A stretch of DNA of 64,000 nucleotides, from the NCBI GenBank assembly GCA_949130485.1, contig OX422194.1:1176243-1240242 (forward strand), in the 5' to 3' direction. This document shows, one piece after another, positions 8,331 through 19,839 of the stretch (its first letter is position 1; every line of letters begins with the position of its first letter). This DNA is from Agelas oroides (lineage: Eukaryota > Porifera > Demospongiae > Agelasida > Agelasidae). The translations under genes were made by a program, and so were the position numbers. Under the pieces are notes generated by a model, which did not search any database, was not told the origin of the DNA, and was given only the letters and a program-made list of their open reading frames with translations.

Positions 8331-11220
8331 GGAGGATTTGTAATGATGAACTGAAGAAACTTGACATGCAAACAATATTTTGTGTATTTATTCATCCAGC
8401 CAAAGTAATGGACCCGTTCCCCTGCCTCTCCTTGAACTCACAGAGTTGACAGTGGCCCACTCGGTGACCTTCTCCAGAATGTCTGCCTCGTCCATCCTCA
8501 GCTGGTCTGACTGTAGCACAAAGGCCACTGCCTCCTCTGACATCTCATTGAACCCTCGGCTCTTAAACACCTCCTGAGGTGACAGACAATCAAAGCCTTG
8601 TAACTTAGCATCGTTCCCGAGCCTTCCTAGTCTTATTCCCAAAAGAAAAACCTTCCCTGTGTCCAGTTTTTGATTCCCTTACACCATGCAAAAATTGGAA
8701 GAAGGACCAGTCGGAGCCAAGTATCTTCAACTCTAGTCTCATTCCCATTCCCAGGCCTTTCCAGTCCTGCTCACAAAAGAAAGGCTTTCCCTCCCTCCAG
8801 TCCTGCTCACAAAAGAAAGGCTTTCCCTCCCTCCAGTCCTGCTCACAAAAGAAAGGCTTTCCCTCCCTCCAGTCCTGCTCACAAAAGAAAGGCTTTCCCT
8901 CCCTCCAGTCCTGCTCACAAAAGAAAGGCTTTCCCTCCCTCCAGTCCTGCTCACAAAAGAAAAGGCTTTCCCTCCCTCCAGTCCTGCTCACAAAAGAAAG
9001 GCTTTCCCTCCCTCCAGTCCTGCTCACAAAAGAAAAGCTTTCCCTCCCTTCAGTCCTGCTCACAAAAGAAAGGCTTTCCCTCCCTCCAGTCCTGCTCACA
9101 AAAGAAAGGCTTTCCCTCCCTCCAGTCTTGCTCACAAAAGAAAGGCTTTCCCTCCCTCCAGTCCTGCTCACAGGCTTTCCCTCCCTCCAGTTATTGATCA
9201 CTTGACAGTATACAAACACAGAGGGAGGAGGAGAAGGGGAAGTGGCCTTTGTATACCGCAAGCAATCAAAACTGGAGATGGCCAACAATGAGGGGCCTCC
9301 AGTCACGTGAAATACCTCAGTGTTCTGCTCCACAAAGGCCAAGCACTCCTCCTGGAGGGTGGTTTGCTGGTAGGTCAGAGCAGCCTGCAAGATTGAGGAG
9401 AGGGAAGAGTGAGCTAGATGCTCTTCCTGGCTGGGCACCAGAAGTTGTAGCTAGCTCATTCCCTCACACAGCATAATTGCTGCATGAAGCCAGAGAACAA
9501 GGTAGGTAGAATAACACTTAGCTGTATGGATTCTAGTCCTGTTCCCAGGCCAAATTTATATAAACGTAGACCTCTCCCTTACTTTATTCTCAGGCCATAT
9601 ATGGAAAATTCAAAAAGAACACTTTTCAGTTGGTACACAATTATTAGCCTCGCACCAAGGTCTTTGATTACCCCAGTGTTTGTCACTACCGTTGCTAATG
9701 AGGGAGATAAGTTACTTCAAGTAACAAATCCTGGGGTCAGCGGGTCTGGGTTCAAGGCACAGCGGCTGCACTATAATGGCTCAAAGTGTAGTAGGAAACA
9801 CTGCACTTTTGATGTAACATTCTTTTATTCTGTGACATGCTATTAGCGATAACCCAAATTCACAGCTACTATCTACTGTAATTTCAGTGCACTTACACAC
9901 AACACTATTACATACATACACGTAATTGTTTCACGATAAAAACAATTTTCATGTACCAGGCTCGAGTGCTCAACACTATTAATAACACACCTGAACAAAT
10001 TCACAGACTGTGTCCACTGCAATGGTGTCTCGCATGAACCGAACGCACAACTGTACGATAATAAGAAACCGAGTCATGGTTTATTAGTATTCAGATATTG
10101 TCTGAAAATAAGGGGAAGGAGGGGAGGAGGGAAAAGAAGCAGGGTGAAGGGAAAGGGGAGGGGGGAGTGGGAGGAGAAGAGGATGGGGGAAGGGTGGTGG
10201 GGTGGAGGAGAGGGAGTTTGTACACACTATCACCATGCACAATCACTATTAGTACTTTATGCTAAGTATATCCTCATTCCCAGGCTCTTGCCCCCCGCAC
10301 AAGAGCCTGGGAATGAGGCTGTGCAAAGTATAACTTATACCTTAGTCAGTCCCTCCAGACCGTACTCTATTGAAGCAGCCAGAGTTTCAATAACCTGTGG
10401 TACAGAACAACACACAAACTTCATCCCTCAGGTACCACTGATATGGAGTGGCTTGACTGACCATATCTGTGGAGAGACTACCGCAGTTTGTATAGATGAA
10501 CTCCAGCACGGCAAGAAAGATGGACGGTTTGATGTCAGAGAGAACGATCGGCGTTGGAGCCTCCTCCCCCTGTGGTACTGCAAACATGGCCCGGAAGACC
10601 TCGCATCGGGCAGCCAGGAGACACTTGTGGGCGTAAATTGTCTGACGCTCCTCACCAATCACAAACCGAATATCACTAGGAGAGTGCATGCAATGAGAGT
10701 GTATTGGATTCAGGATACCTGCCAGAATACAACTGTATACAGGTTCTTCACTAGAGTTTTTGGTTCGATGGCCACTAAGATAATTTTGCATACTAACTTC
10801 AGCAGTAGAAGACTATGTATGTAGGTATTGATGATGAAACAAAGCTGCGCTGCAAAACTGCACAAGCAGATGGGCGAGGGAAAGACGTACAAACCAAAGG
10901 AGCTACTCTGTGAAAATAACCTTGTAATTACAGACACCATTTAGAAATACCATGTATTTAATTCTCTGTGCTAGTTTAATTCTCTCTCCATTAAGTCATA
11001 TTGAGGTATGCCGTACCATTTTTTCTTTTGTTTCATGGCCAGTTACAAAGGGAAGCTTATTTATCATGTTAAGGAACTTCTTGTCTAGTTATGGAGGGGT
11101 AGCTACCCTTTCTTGTAACCTGAATTCTTTGTCGTTGATCATCTTTATCATTTCAGATGCAAAGGCGTCTGGGTCACCGATGCAGAGCGCACTTCGGGAC
11201 GGCTGCGCTGGGACCGCCAT
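7726..11220 (-). CDS. BTBD19: BTBD19-like BTB/BACK protein, 8 exons
   Basis: Exons (coding order): 11220-11120, 10675-10462, 10394-10341, 10050-9991, 9384-9316, 8573-8442, 8247-8118, 7841-7726. All joins keep phase and total 291 residues, about the length of vertebrate BTBD19. The start MAVPAQPSRS leads into DPDAFAS, then the BTB domain (SDIRFVIGEE, AHKCLLAARC, LEFIYTN), an EYGLEGL segment, a BACK-like region (EVFKSRGFNEMSEEA, EADILEKVTEWA) and a final exon opening AWKFHALRE, all in family order. BTB proteins dimerise and often serve as Cullin-3 adaptors, but BTBD19 itself has no established function. Intron 5 (8574-9315) carries a 36-bp tandem array, and the intron before exon 7 ends in a sense (CA)n run at the acceptor. 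It shares a divergent promoter with XRRA1. Confidence 0.92.
8254..8330. repeat. (GT)n microsatellite abutting a BTBD19 acceptor
   Basis: On the sense (minus) strand of BTBD19 this is (CA)n leading into ACTCCCCAG, the acceptor of exon 7. Confidence 0.95.
8764..9193. repeat. 36-bp tandem array in BTBD19 intron 5
   Basis: About 12 copies of a 36-bp unit built from CCAGTCCTGCTCACAAAAGA plus AAGGCTTTCCCTCCCT. Because 36 is divisible by 3, long frames exist on both strands, but they lie wholly inside an intron and have no domain. Confidence 0.95.
9385..9990. other. BTBD19 intron 4
   Basis: Intron between the exons at 10050-9991 and 9384-9316. It contains a GGGTTCAAGGC word near 9748 that resembles a tRNA B box, but I could not find a convincing A box. 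Otherwise unremarkable. Confidence 0.5.
10271..10320. mobile_element. Palindromic MITE
   Basis: Arms CCTCATTCCCAGGCTCTTG and CAAGAGCCTGGGAATGAGG surround a C-rich loop. It lies in BTBD19 intron 3. Confidence 0.85.
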
Positions 11221-11379
11221 CTCTACTCCTTCCTGCGAGAGAGAAGCAATCTCAGCGTCCTTTGAAAACCTCGCAGAGTGCTTCAGACACAGGCAGTTCC
11301 ACCCTCCTTCTCAAGCTCTGCATGCAAAGAGGAGAACCCAGCAATCAAACCGCACAGTTTCCATAGAAACGCAAACAAA
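11221..11379. promoter_or_regulatory. Shared divergent promoter, BTBD19 / XRRA1
   Basis: Only 159 bp separate the two start codons, which point away from each other. There is no obvious TATA box. Bidirectional promoter activity is inferred from geometry alone. Confidence 0.6.
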
Positions 11380-14300
11380 ATGGCCGCCTCCAGCGTGGAG
11401 AGACGAGTGCGCCTGGGACCCGTGGCGCCCTCTGGATTCCCGGTGCGTTCACTGACGAGACAGCTGGATGGAACGAGTAAGTTGGGGAGTGGAGGATGTC
11501 GCATATGTTTTGTCCATGCAGCAGCAGTATGAGACAACTTGCATGGGTTGACTCACAGACAGTAGACAGTGACAAACTTTAACTTGCTAGCTACATACAT
11601 CGTTTCTCTGCTGTGATAAAATTTGGCAAGGCTAGCTATCTAAGCAACTAGTCCAATGCAGCTCTGCAAACACTGCTCGTTCAGACCACTATTAGAGATG
11701 GGCAAATTACGAGCTATGTCACGAGATCATCTTTGGTCTGTTTGACCATACCAATGTTGGTCTAAATGGTCAACTTCTAGTGCCAAATTTGGTTGATTTG
11801 GTTGTAATTTTTTAAAACCAAATTTGGTTGAATTGGTCAAACGTAATTTGGTGCCTCTGTCCCTGTCCCTGTCCCTCTGTCTCTGTCCCTCTGTCCCCGT
11901 CCCCGTCCCCGTCCCCGTCCCCGTCCCTCTCCCTGTCCCTCTGTTCCTGTCCCTGTCCCTACGTCCCTGTCCCTGTCCCTGTAACTCTGTCCCTGTCCGT
12001 CTTTCCCTGTCAAATTACCGATACCACTGCTACTGATATTGATACTTGTTTTCCCTGATTTTGCTTAACTCATGTGGCACATTTGGCAGCCGTGGAGTGG
12101 GAGATAGCATGAACTATGCACTATTTAATGAAAACAGTGACGCAAGCAACCGCGGCAAAAAGGAATTATTTTAGTTGGGTATCTTATTGTGCAAATACGC
12201 AATATCATATTGAATGCCCTCTAGCTGGTATTGCCCATTTCAAGAGCACATGACGACACCATTTTTAAAAATATCATCTCAGCACTCTTGCCCATTTCTG
12301 ACGACTATGTTCTAGAATGTACTGTTGTATGACCTTTTGTAAAGTCTGGCTAGAGTACACAGTTCTGTCACCGCACTGTGTACATGCAGATGGTGAGTGG
12401 ATCACTGCCTACCAGGCAGACCAAAGAAGGAGGCTGAGAGCTGTTCTCTCCACATCTGTACGGGGTGGCATTGAGAGTGGGAAGGCTCTCCGTCCCCCAA
12501 CCAACACAAGAGAGGCCAGTGGCACCCCGAGAAGAAAGACACTGGATGGGCCCTTCCTGCTGACACACTGCTATGTGGAGAAGCCCAGTGACCTCTGTGT
12601 CTGCAACATCAGTGGGGAGGGTCTACAGGAAGTAAGTTGTAATGGCTGCAAAAATCTGTTTAATGTGCAGCCTGGGTATGAGGCTAAATGGTACATGAAT
12701 GAAGCAAGCTGTATGCTAGTGTTGTTTTAGTATAGGGTTTGTGCTATTAGTGGTTTCCCGATTTTACAATTTTGTAAGTTAGTATAGTTTCAATTACTAA
12801 AACCCCTTACTAAAAGATATTTAGTTATAGTTATCAGTGAAAAAAGGTTGTTTTCTGTTTCAGTATAGTTATGGTTTCTTCTTGGATGTTCTTAGTTATA
12901 CTTTTCAATTTAGCAAAAAAAAAAAATTGACTAAAATTTTAAACAGGCCATACTAAAAGGTATTTAGTTAACTAAAACAACGTTTAACACTAGTGTATAC
13001 AATAAGTTTCTGTGTTTTTAACAAAAAGTTTCTTACTGCAGTACAAGCTGGAGGAGTTTGCTTTGTTTGACAATGTGGTACACATCAACGCTGCTGACAA
13101 CCAACTGCCTCTAGGTGAGGTTACTTCTACTTAGGAACCCTAGCTACTCTCTCGCAGGGACAGTCTTAGCCTCATTCCCAGGCCTCCCTTCCTCCAGTTT
13201 TAGATCGCTTGCAGTATGCAAAAACTGCTGCAAACGATCAACAACTGGAGGCGGGGAAGGCCTGGGAACGAGGCTAGGCAGTCCTGTGCTGAGGGATGAA
13301 AGCACGAGACAATCTTGGATATTGTTTTTAATTCCACTTTTTGTTCTTTTCAGAGGCCTTCACGACATTTCCACTTCTGCAAGAATTGGAGTTGATGCTA
13401 AACAGTATAGTGGATGTCAGTATCAACCAGGGAGACTTTATTCAACTGCAGGTAGGGATAGCTTGCAGCTCTCTTAGAAGGAACTTTCCGAAGCGTAGTA
13501 GCTAACTAGCCTGCCTGTGCCATACAGTGTTCCAAACAAAGACATATTACATGTGGAATGCACCTCCGTGTTCTTCCTCCCTCCCTCCCTCCCTCCCTCC
13601 CTCCCTCCCTCCCTCCCTCCCTTCCTCCCCCTTTCCTGTAGAGCTTGGATCTCTCCTACAACTCTCTCAGCGGAATGGCCTTGCTTGCTCTGGGAACTCT
13701 GCCCTCACTGAAGGAGCTCCACCTCACAGGTTAGTACAACCCTCACCAATGCACTATGCACACATCCATGAACCAAACAGTGCCTTTAATCTGTGCTGCA
13801 CGAGTCCTTATATCCTACATACCTGTGTGCATGTACATGAAACCCACAGGCAACAACATTGTGGCACTACCAGCAGAAATGTCCAGACCGTTCCCCTCCT
13901 CCCAACAACCCCAGACTGACTCTGATGAAGGGTAAGTGACAATTCCTCAGTCCCAGGTGCACACCTTTCCCTCACCTTGCTCCCAGAATTAGCAGTGGTT
14001 TCATGTGAATCCTTCAAAACTTGTTTCTAATAACAGATGCCAGGTTCAAGATAGCAATTTTTAAACCAATTTGCAGGACTTTGTTTCGGATACGCTTTCC
14101 TGTGCTGGAGTGCCTGTGGCTGGATGACAACAAACTCACAGACCAGACCACCTTTGCCACCCTCGCAGGACTCAGGAGGTAGGCCAAGTTTCCTGGCAAC
14201 TCAGATCTCTACCGTACACTAGTGTATATACAATTAGATAAACATACGTTTGATCCTGTAAAGTGAAAGTTTGAGTCAAACCCAGTGCCTCTGGTTTGAG

Positions 14301-17300
14301 TTGCCAGTGTTCTCATCACTGAGCTACAACCATCAGACAACCACCAGCCCTCACAATCTTTCTTCCCTCTCTTGTTTGCCTTGTATCATTGAACGTGAGA
14401 TGTCAGAACTTGCACGTTGCTTGTCCTGTCTTCACAGGCTCAGGTACCTCAACTTGGACAACAACGAGGTGTATGCAGTCCCCCAGCTCAAGCTGATCGG
14501 AACAAGCCCCCTGAAAGGCTCAACAGTGGTACACACCTCCACCCAATATGCATCTCCTGCTCACACAACAATCAAAGACAGTGATCACGATGAATCAGTC
14601 ACAGTGTCTGATTCAAGATCTCTGTCTAGTAACTCACAGGCACTCGGACAGACAGTGGTGTCTGATTCAACGAAACTGCCCACTGTGGATCCAGTTCAAG
14701 ATGCCGTTAGTACCCCAGACTCCACCCTACCCACTTCAGTCCCTCCAAACACAGCTCACCAGGAGCCAGTGTCTGGACGCCTCTCTGAACCAAGACTACA
14801 GGAGCCACAGACGTATGGAGAACCCACTCCCACCGTGATAACAGTAGACCACCTGTCTGGCTCCCTAGGCAGAGTAACCCCTACCAACTCCATGGCCCCC
14901 TTTCCTAAACTGGAGACGCTGAGCCTTGCAAATAACCTGGTGAGACTTACATGTACTTAGTCCTTAGCCTTGTTCCCAGTCCTCTTGGTGCTTGCAGTAT
15001 GAAAAGTGGTGAAAGCTGCGGTAGATTGGAATGAAAAAGAGGCCAATAACCATGTGCTAGCAATCATCATTTCACAGACCATTTCTACACTGTGAGGAGT
15101 ATGGGAAGTGCGGGAATTTTTTGAGGAAAGTATGGGAAAGTATGGAAAAGTACGGGAAGTATGGGGAACGATTGGTAAATATGAAGAAGTGTACCTATAT
15201 AGGGAAGTCCTGGGAAGGTTGGTGTCTTACTTGATTACCTGATGGACTATGTTGACCTTTCTTCTCCCACAGATACTCACGGCAGAAGGACTGCTGGCCT
15301 GTGGCTCCTGGGGTGCCCTCAGGGAGCTCATAATCCATGGCAATCCTCTCACCAGGACCGCAAGAGGTAACCATCATCCACCTTATCCTACTCTTGGACC
15401 CATCCTTCTTCTCTTCTTCCCTCCCTCCTTCCCCTTTCTATCTCTTCTCCCCTCCTTCCCTTCTCTTTCTCTTCTTTCTTCCTCCCCCTTCTCCTCCTCC
15501 TTCCCCTCTCTTTCTTCCTCCCCCTCCTTTCCCTCTCTTTCTTCCTCCCCCTTCACCTCCTCCTTGTTCTCTCCTCCTACTCCTCCTCCTCCTTTCTCTC
15601 TCAACAACACACAGGTATGCCACCATTGTTGCAGACCCACTTAGTACATCAGAATGGAATATCAGTTGTGAGGTACATATATTTACAATTAATTTTCTTT
15701 TCTATGGTACAATAATTATTCTCTGCCCCGGACCAGACACACTTCCAGCATGGTATTGTACACCTTTACTAAAAGTGATATATGTGTTAGTAGCCTCATT
15801 CCCAGGCTTCCATGCATGAGAGCCTGGGAATGAGGCTAATGTGCTGGATGGAAGGGTCTGGAACATGCTTCTATGTCCAATGTATTGGCTGTGTTTGATG
15901 GGTTGACATGTAACTTGCGTACACATGCAGACATAAACCAAGCTCACGGAAAAGACACCACATTGGAAAATCTGCCAAAGAATTTAAGAAGGTATGTAAA
16001 TATATAATATTGCCATTTGGATAGTTAGAGTGACTACAATATGTATCTCTCTACAGGTCTCTTCTGCACCTCCTCCCACCATCCCCAAGCAGCCTCTCTT
16101 GCCAGCTATAGAAGCATCACCAATGGCTAACGTCCCAATGCTGGAATATCCCTCTCCCTCCTCCTCCCCTTCAAACTCCTTTGCCTCAGAGTCTCAGTGC
16201 AGTGGGAGGATAGAGGAGGAGGAGGAGGAGGAAGAGGAGGGAAGGGGAGAGGGGAAGGAGGAGAGATGCAAGGCAGTTGATGACCAAGAAGGGGTGTTCA
16301 TGACACAGGTATGCACCGACACAGTGTCAGCTTTAGCCTTGAACGCTGGCCTGGGCAGAAAACAGTTGTATCGTGTAGCCTTGTTCCCGGGCCCATCAGA
16401 TTGGAGTGAGAACAAGACTACTGTATCATGCTTCCCACTTATCAATGTCCCCTCCCCCTCCCCCCCACCCCCTCTTCATCTCCTGTCTCTTTCAGGGTGC
16501 AGGGGAGGAGATGCAGGAGGACTCTCCCCCCAGACAAAGAGGAGGAGAGACATCCGGCTCCACTAATGAGGGGGAGAAGCGCTGGTCAGTGAGGGAGGAC
16601 TTTAGAAGAAGGATGAAGGAGCTCAAGCAGAAGTACAGGCATGCACCTGATTGCTACAAGGGCTACGAGGCTTTGTTAGACAGCTACGAGGATCCCACTA
16701 TGCCAATACCCACGGGTATGAAAGCAACAGTAAATGTATGTGTACACTCCTGTGTGATATTCAGGGAACTATAGACTGTAAGCAGAAGGTGGGCAGTCTA
16801 CAGTGTTCATAGCCCACGGTCCAGGATAGTCTCGCGTGGCCACACCCCATTCCGCAGGAGAGGAAAGGGCCACACCCCTTCCCGCTCTTGCGGAATGGGG
16901 TGTGGCCACGTGAGACTAGGTCCAGGATACTTAAAAAAACAATTTCCTTGGAGATTATGCAATGACCTGGTTTATTGCACAAGGTGCCTTAAGGTGGTCT
17001 GGAATGAATTGTAGGGAGTGTGTGGGGCCAATGGCATTACATCTCTACCATAGGATTTCTGCCGGAGTAGATATTTGTTGAACTTACAGGGATATAAACC
17101 TTGAGACTGCAGGTGAACTTTTCACTGCAGTACTACAATATTGGGAAGGCTGGAGCATGTGCGTGTGTTTTGCTACATGTGGGAACATTGTGACAATTTG
17201 CTGACCACATTAATATTGTTCTTGCAGACCTCACTAGCTGCTCACGTGCACTCCAGTATGCTCTGAAGCACCCTCTGGTGGTGCCTGACACTGGAGCACC

Positions 17301-19289
17301 GTCACACTCCGCTGGATACACCAGGGACTACCTGACGAGAAAGGTCAGTATAGTACCACTAAATCCAGCTGCTATCATGACCTAGCCTTGTTCCCAGGCC
17401 TTCCCATGTTTGCACTGCAAGCAATGAACGTGCAATGGCCTGTGAGTGAGGCTAATCACGGCCCATTCTGTAAATGAGGCTAGGGGAGGCCTGGGAATGA
17501 GGCTAGGAGTAGCCTGGGAATGAGGCTTGGGTGAGCCTGGGAATGAGGTTAGGAGTAGCCTGGGAATGAGGCTAGGAGTAGCCTGGGAATGAGGTTAGGA
17601 GTAGCCTGGGAATGAGGTTAGGAGTAGCCTGAGAATGAGGTTAGGAGTAGCCTGGGAATGAGGTTAGGAGTAGCCTGAGAATGAGGTTAGGAGTAGCCTG
17701 AGAATGAGGCTTGGAGTAGCCTGGGAATGAGGTTAGGAGTAGCCTGGGAATGAGGTTTGGAGTAGCCTGGGAATGAGGCTTGGAGTAGCCTGGGAATGAG
17801 GTTAGGAGTAGCCTGGGAATGAGGCTTGGAGTAGCCTGGGAATGAGGTTAGGAGTAGCCTGGGAATGAGGCTTGGAGTAGCCTGGGAATGAGGTTAGGAG
17901 TAGCCTGGGAATGAGGCTTGGAGTAGCCTGGGAATGAGGTTTGGAGTAGCCTGGGAATGAGGCTTGGAGTAGCCTGGGAATGAGGCTGGAAAAGCAATAG
18001 GGATGAACATGGGTGACTCAGAAATGCAAACCATCAACAGTTCACCAAGTTCTGGTTCTTCCACATGCAGCCACCTCCTACCATCTCTCCTCGCCAGTCC
18101 AGCATGACCTTCAATGTTCGGGACTTACAGCACGTTCTTGACGATATCAGGACTCGTTGCATCGCACTGGAGGCTAACCTAGGTAACAGTAACATATAAC
18201 GTTGCCTGATGGAGTTGTGGGAGTTCATATCTTACATTTGTGCAGAGAGAGTGCATCCAGAAGCCTTTGTTCAATTCACACACATGCAACTTTTAACAAT
18301 GTAATGTGATGTCTAAAATTACGTACATCTGCCAGGAGCATTTTATGTATGATAGTTTAGTTAGTACATGCGCTGGTTATAATTCCTAAGTCTCTCGTCT
18401 CCTTCATCTTGTCTACTCAGGTGAGGTGTTACAACCACAGACTCCACCAGGGAAGAAGAAGAGTAGAAACCTTCAGAAGGAGAGCCAGCAACTGTTAGCT
18501 GAGGTATGCACAAGAAGAAGGCTGGGGTAACATGCACCCATATGTGTGTGTGTGTGTTTCACTACCTTTGCGTGCATGTTACTAAACTTTATCCCAGCCA
18601 TCTTTTTTTTTGTGTGTGTTTCACTACCTTTGGGTGCATGTTACTAAACTTTACCCCAGCCTTGTGTGTGTGTGTGTGTGTGCATGCATGTTTCACTACA
18701 TGTTGGTGTCTGATTCACCACATCAAATGTTGGAATAGGTGGTGTGTGTGTGTGTGTAAGTGATTTTTTTTTGGTTAGCCCACTCAGGTTCTGAGCCCCT
18801 CACATAATATTTTATGAGTAGGCATAAAGTAGGCAAAATGGGAGTAGGCTAAACGGGAGTAAGCGAACAGGTACCAATTCTACAAAAATACTCCTATGAT
18901 ACTAGCGAAAAGTCTTCAACATGTGGGGACATTTAGGGTGTGTAGCCTCATTCCCAGTCCTCATACCACAGCTATCGTTGCCTGCAGTACGTGCTACTAC
19001 AAGTGATGATAGCTGTGGTATGAGGACTGGGAACGAGGCTAGGGTGTGCAGTGTCTGCACCAATTCAACAGTGTCACTCTATCTCTGCTACATACAGATG
19101 CAGGCAAGATACAATGAGGTGAGGGCTTCTTCCCTGAGGATGCTGAAGTCTGTCTCCGAGTTTGGCAACTCCTCTCCCTCCTCCACCACCAGCTCCTTGA
19201 CAGCAAGGCAACACAGCCCCCGTCTTTCCGTTGTCAGAGCCAGCAGAGAGAAAACCAGAAGCGCATCACCCAAACTCAACTTGTTTTGA
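11380..19289 (+). CDS. XRRA1: XRRA1-like leucine-rich-repeat protein, 17 exons
   Basis: Exons: 11380-11476, 12390-12631, 13042-13114, 13354-13451, 13642-13729, 13850-13931, 14077-14178, 14438-14939, 15273-15366, 15615-15672, 15931-15991, 16057-16308, 16496-16715, 17228-17343, 18071-18182, 18421-18503, 19098-19289; 823 residues. LRRs begin near residue 120 (SLDLSYNSLSGMALLALGTL, LKELHLTGNNI, LRYLNLDNNEVYAVPQL) and end with LRELIIHGNPL and GMPPLLQTHLV, in the order of X-ray radiation resistance-associated protein 1. Acidic and Pro/Ser-rich linkers follow, then a predicted helical C-terminal region. XRRA1 function is poorly known. Intron 1 carries a hAT-type element, and intron 14 a 23-bp minisatellite. 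I chose the ATG as the first in exon 1; family identity rests on motif order, not a computed alignment. Confidence 0.86.
11693..12300. mobile_element. Non-autonomous hAT-type element with internal hexamer array
   Basis: The left end TAGAGATGGGCAA and the right end, complement CAGAAATGGGCAA, match the TIR style of hAT transposons. ACCACTAT on the left and ACGACTAT on the right are an 8-bp target duplication with one mismatch. Inside is a (CCCTGT)n/(CCCCGT)n array at about 11852-12010. No transposase. It lies in XRRA1 intron 1. Confidence 0.75.
12716..12993. mobile_element. AT-rich TIR element (ACTAAAA family), copy 2
   Basis: Termini CTAGTGTTGTTTTAG and the near-complement ending AACACTAG. 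The interior is the reverse complement of copies 1 and 3. In XRRA1 intron 2. Confidence 0.75.
13167..13276. mobile_element. Palindromic MITE
   Basis: Terminal TAGCCTCATTCCCAGGCC and GGCCTGGGAACGAGGCTA with internal arms around TCCAGTTTTAGATCG. Flanks GACAGTCT / GGCAGTCC agree at 6 of 8 positions. In XRRA1 intron 3. Confidence 0.85.
13577..13622. repeat. (CCCT)n run just before an XRRA1 acceptor
   Basis: About eleven CCCT repeats, followed within 20 bp by TTTCCTGTAG, the acceptor of exon 5. It extends the polypyrimidine tract. Confidence 0.95.
14268..14359 (-). mobile_element. tRNA-derived SINE head, antisense
   Basis: Read on the minus strand it contains GGTTGTAGCTCAGTGATGAG (A-box-like) and a TTTGACTC-containing distal block, like the copies at 2671 and 44128. 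In XRRA1 intron 7. Confidence 0.6.
15415..15600. repeat. Polypyrimidine (CT-rich) tract before XRRA1 exon 10
   Basis: About 185 bp of CCTCC/CTTTCTTCC repeats that lead to the ACACACAG acceptor at 15614. Confidence 0.85.
15791..15838. mobile_element. Palindromic MITE
   Basis: TAGCCTCATTCCCAGGCT and AGCCTGGGAATGAGGCTA arms with a CCATGCATG loop, in XRRA1 intron 10. Confidence 0.85.
16827..16918. mobile_element. Palindromic MITE (TAGTCTCGCGTGGCC subtype)
   Basis: The ends read TAGTCTCGCGTGGCCACACC and GGTGTGGCCACGTGAGACTA. GGTCCAGGA occurs directly on both sides, giving a clear 8-9 bp target duplication. In XRRA1 intron 13. Same subtype as 21365-21439. Confidence 0.88.
17470..17985. repeat. 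23-bp minisatellite derived from a MITE end
   Basis: About 22 copies of a 23-bp unit, GGAGTAGCCTGGGAATGAGG plus YTT or TTA. The unit equals the right terminal sequence of the palindromic MITEs (CCTGGGAATGAGGCTA) plus a short spacer. In XRRA1 intron 14. Confidence 0.93.
18943..19041. mobile_element. Palindromic MITE with exact 8-bp target duplication
   Basis: Ends TAGCCTCATTCCCAGTCCTC and GAGGACTGGGAACGAGGCT. AGGGTGTG lies directly on both sides. In XRRA1 intron 16. Confidence 0.9.
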
Positions 19290-19839
19290 AATTTGAGTCA
19301 GTCCATTGTCAGTATCTGTATTTCTATCTCATTCCAGTCTCTCCATTCTGGTTACTCACATGGGGGAAAAAATAGGGTTACAACCACCATAAAAGGCAGC
19401 ATGCTCCACAAACCCTCTCATGCACAAGACAAGGTACTGTATGACATAACACTTAGGCTTGCCTTCCTCTTCTCAGGGAACTGTGGTTCATTCTACCTAG
19501 TTAGGTATGAGATGAGGGTGGCGACAGTTTAACTCATGTGCAAGCATATACTAGCCTCGTTCCCAGGCCCCGCCCAGCTTTCCGTCGCTAAGCATATACC
19601 AAGGTAACATTTAATTTTTTTCAGCAAAAGTGAAACCAAAGAGGCTTACAAGTATAGCATCGTACAATCATACATAGACACAGCAATTGTGACCATTAGG
19701 GTACACGCAGTACAGATGTACAAATGTATGTAAACAAGTGGTGTATAGGGTCTCATGCCCAGACCCCATACAGCAGGATCAGTGGTCTGGGAATGAGACT
19801 AAAGTGTCCTATAACAATATTAAAAGGGAATATTCTACT
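19290..19839. other. Convergent intergenic gap (XRRA1 / SREK1 3' ends)
   Basis: Presumed 3' UTRs. It contains half of a palindromic MITE near 19553-19580 and a complete short one at 19748-19801. No gene seen. Confidence 0.6.
19748..19801. mobile_element. Palindromic MITE (short)
   Basis: Arms TCTCATGCCCAGACC and GGTCTGGGAATGAGACTA, lightly mismatched, around a 20-bp loop. Confidence 0.75.

Noticed and set aside
8605-9438. 277-codon minus frame with GGRESLSFVSRT repeats
   Set aside because: It is the translation of the 36-bp array inside BTBD19 intron 5. Only the segment 9316-9384 is a real exon.
17470-17985. CRISPR-like array
   Set aside because: The 23-bp units are directly tandem with no spacers, and the genome is eukaryotic.
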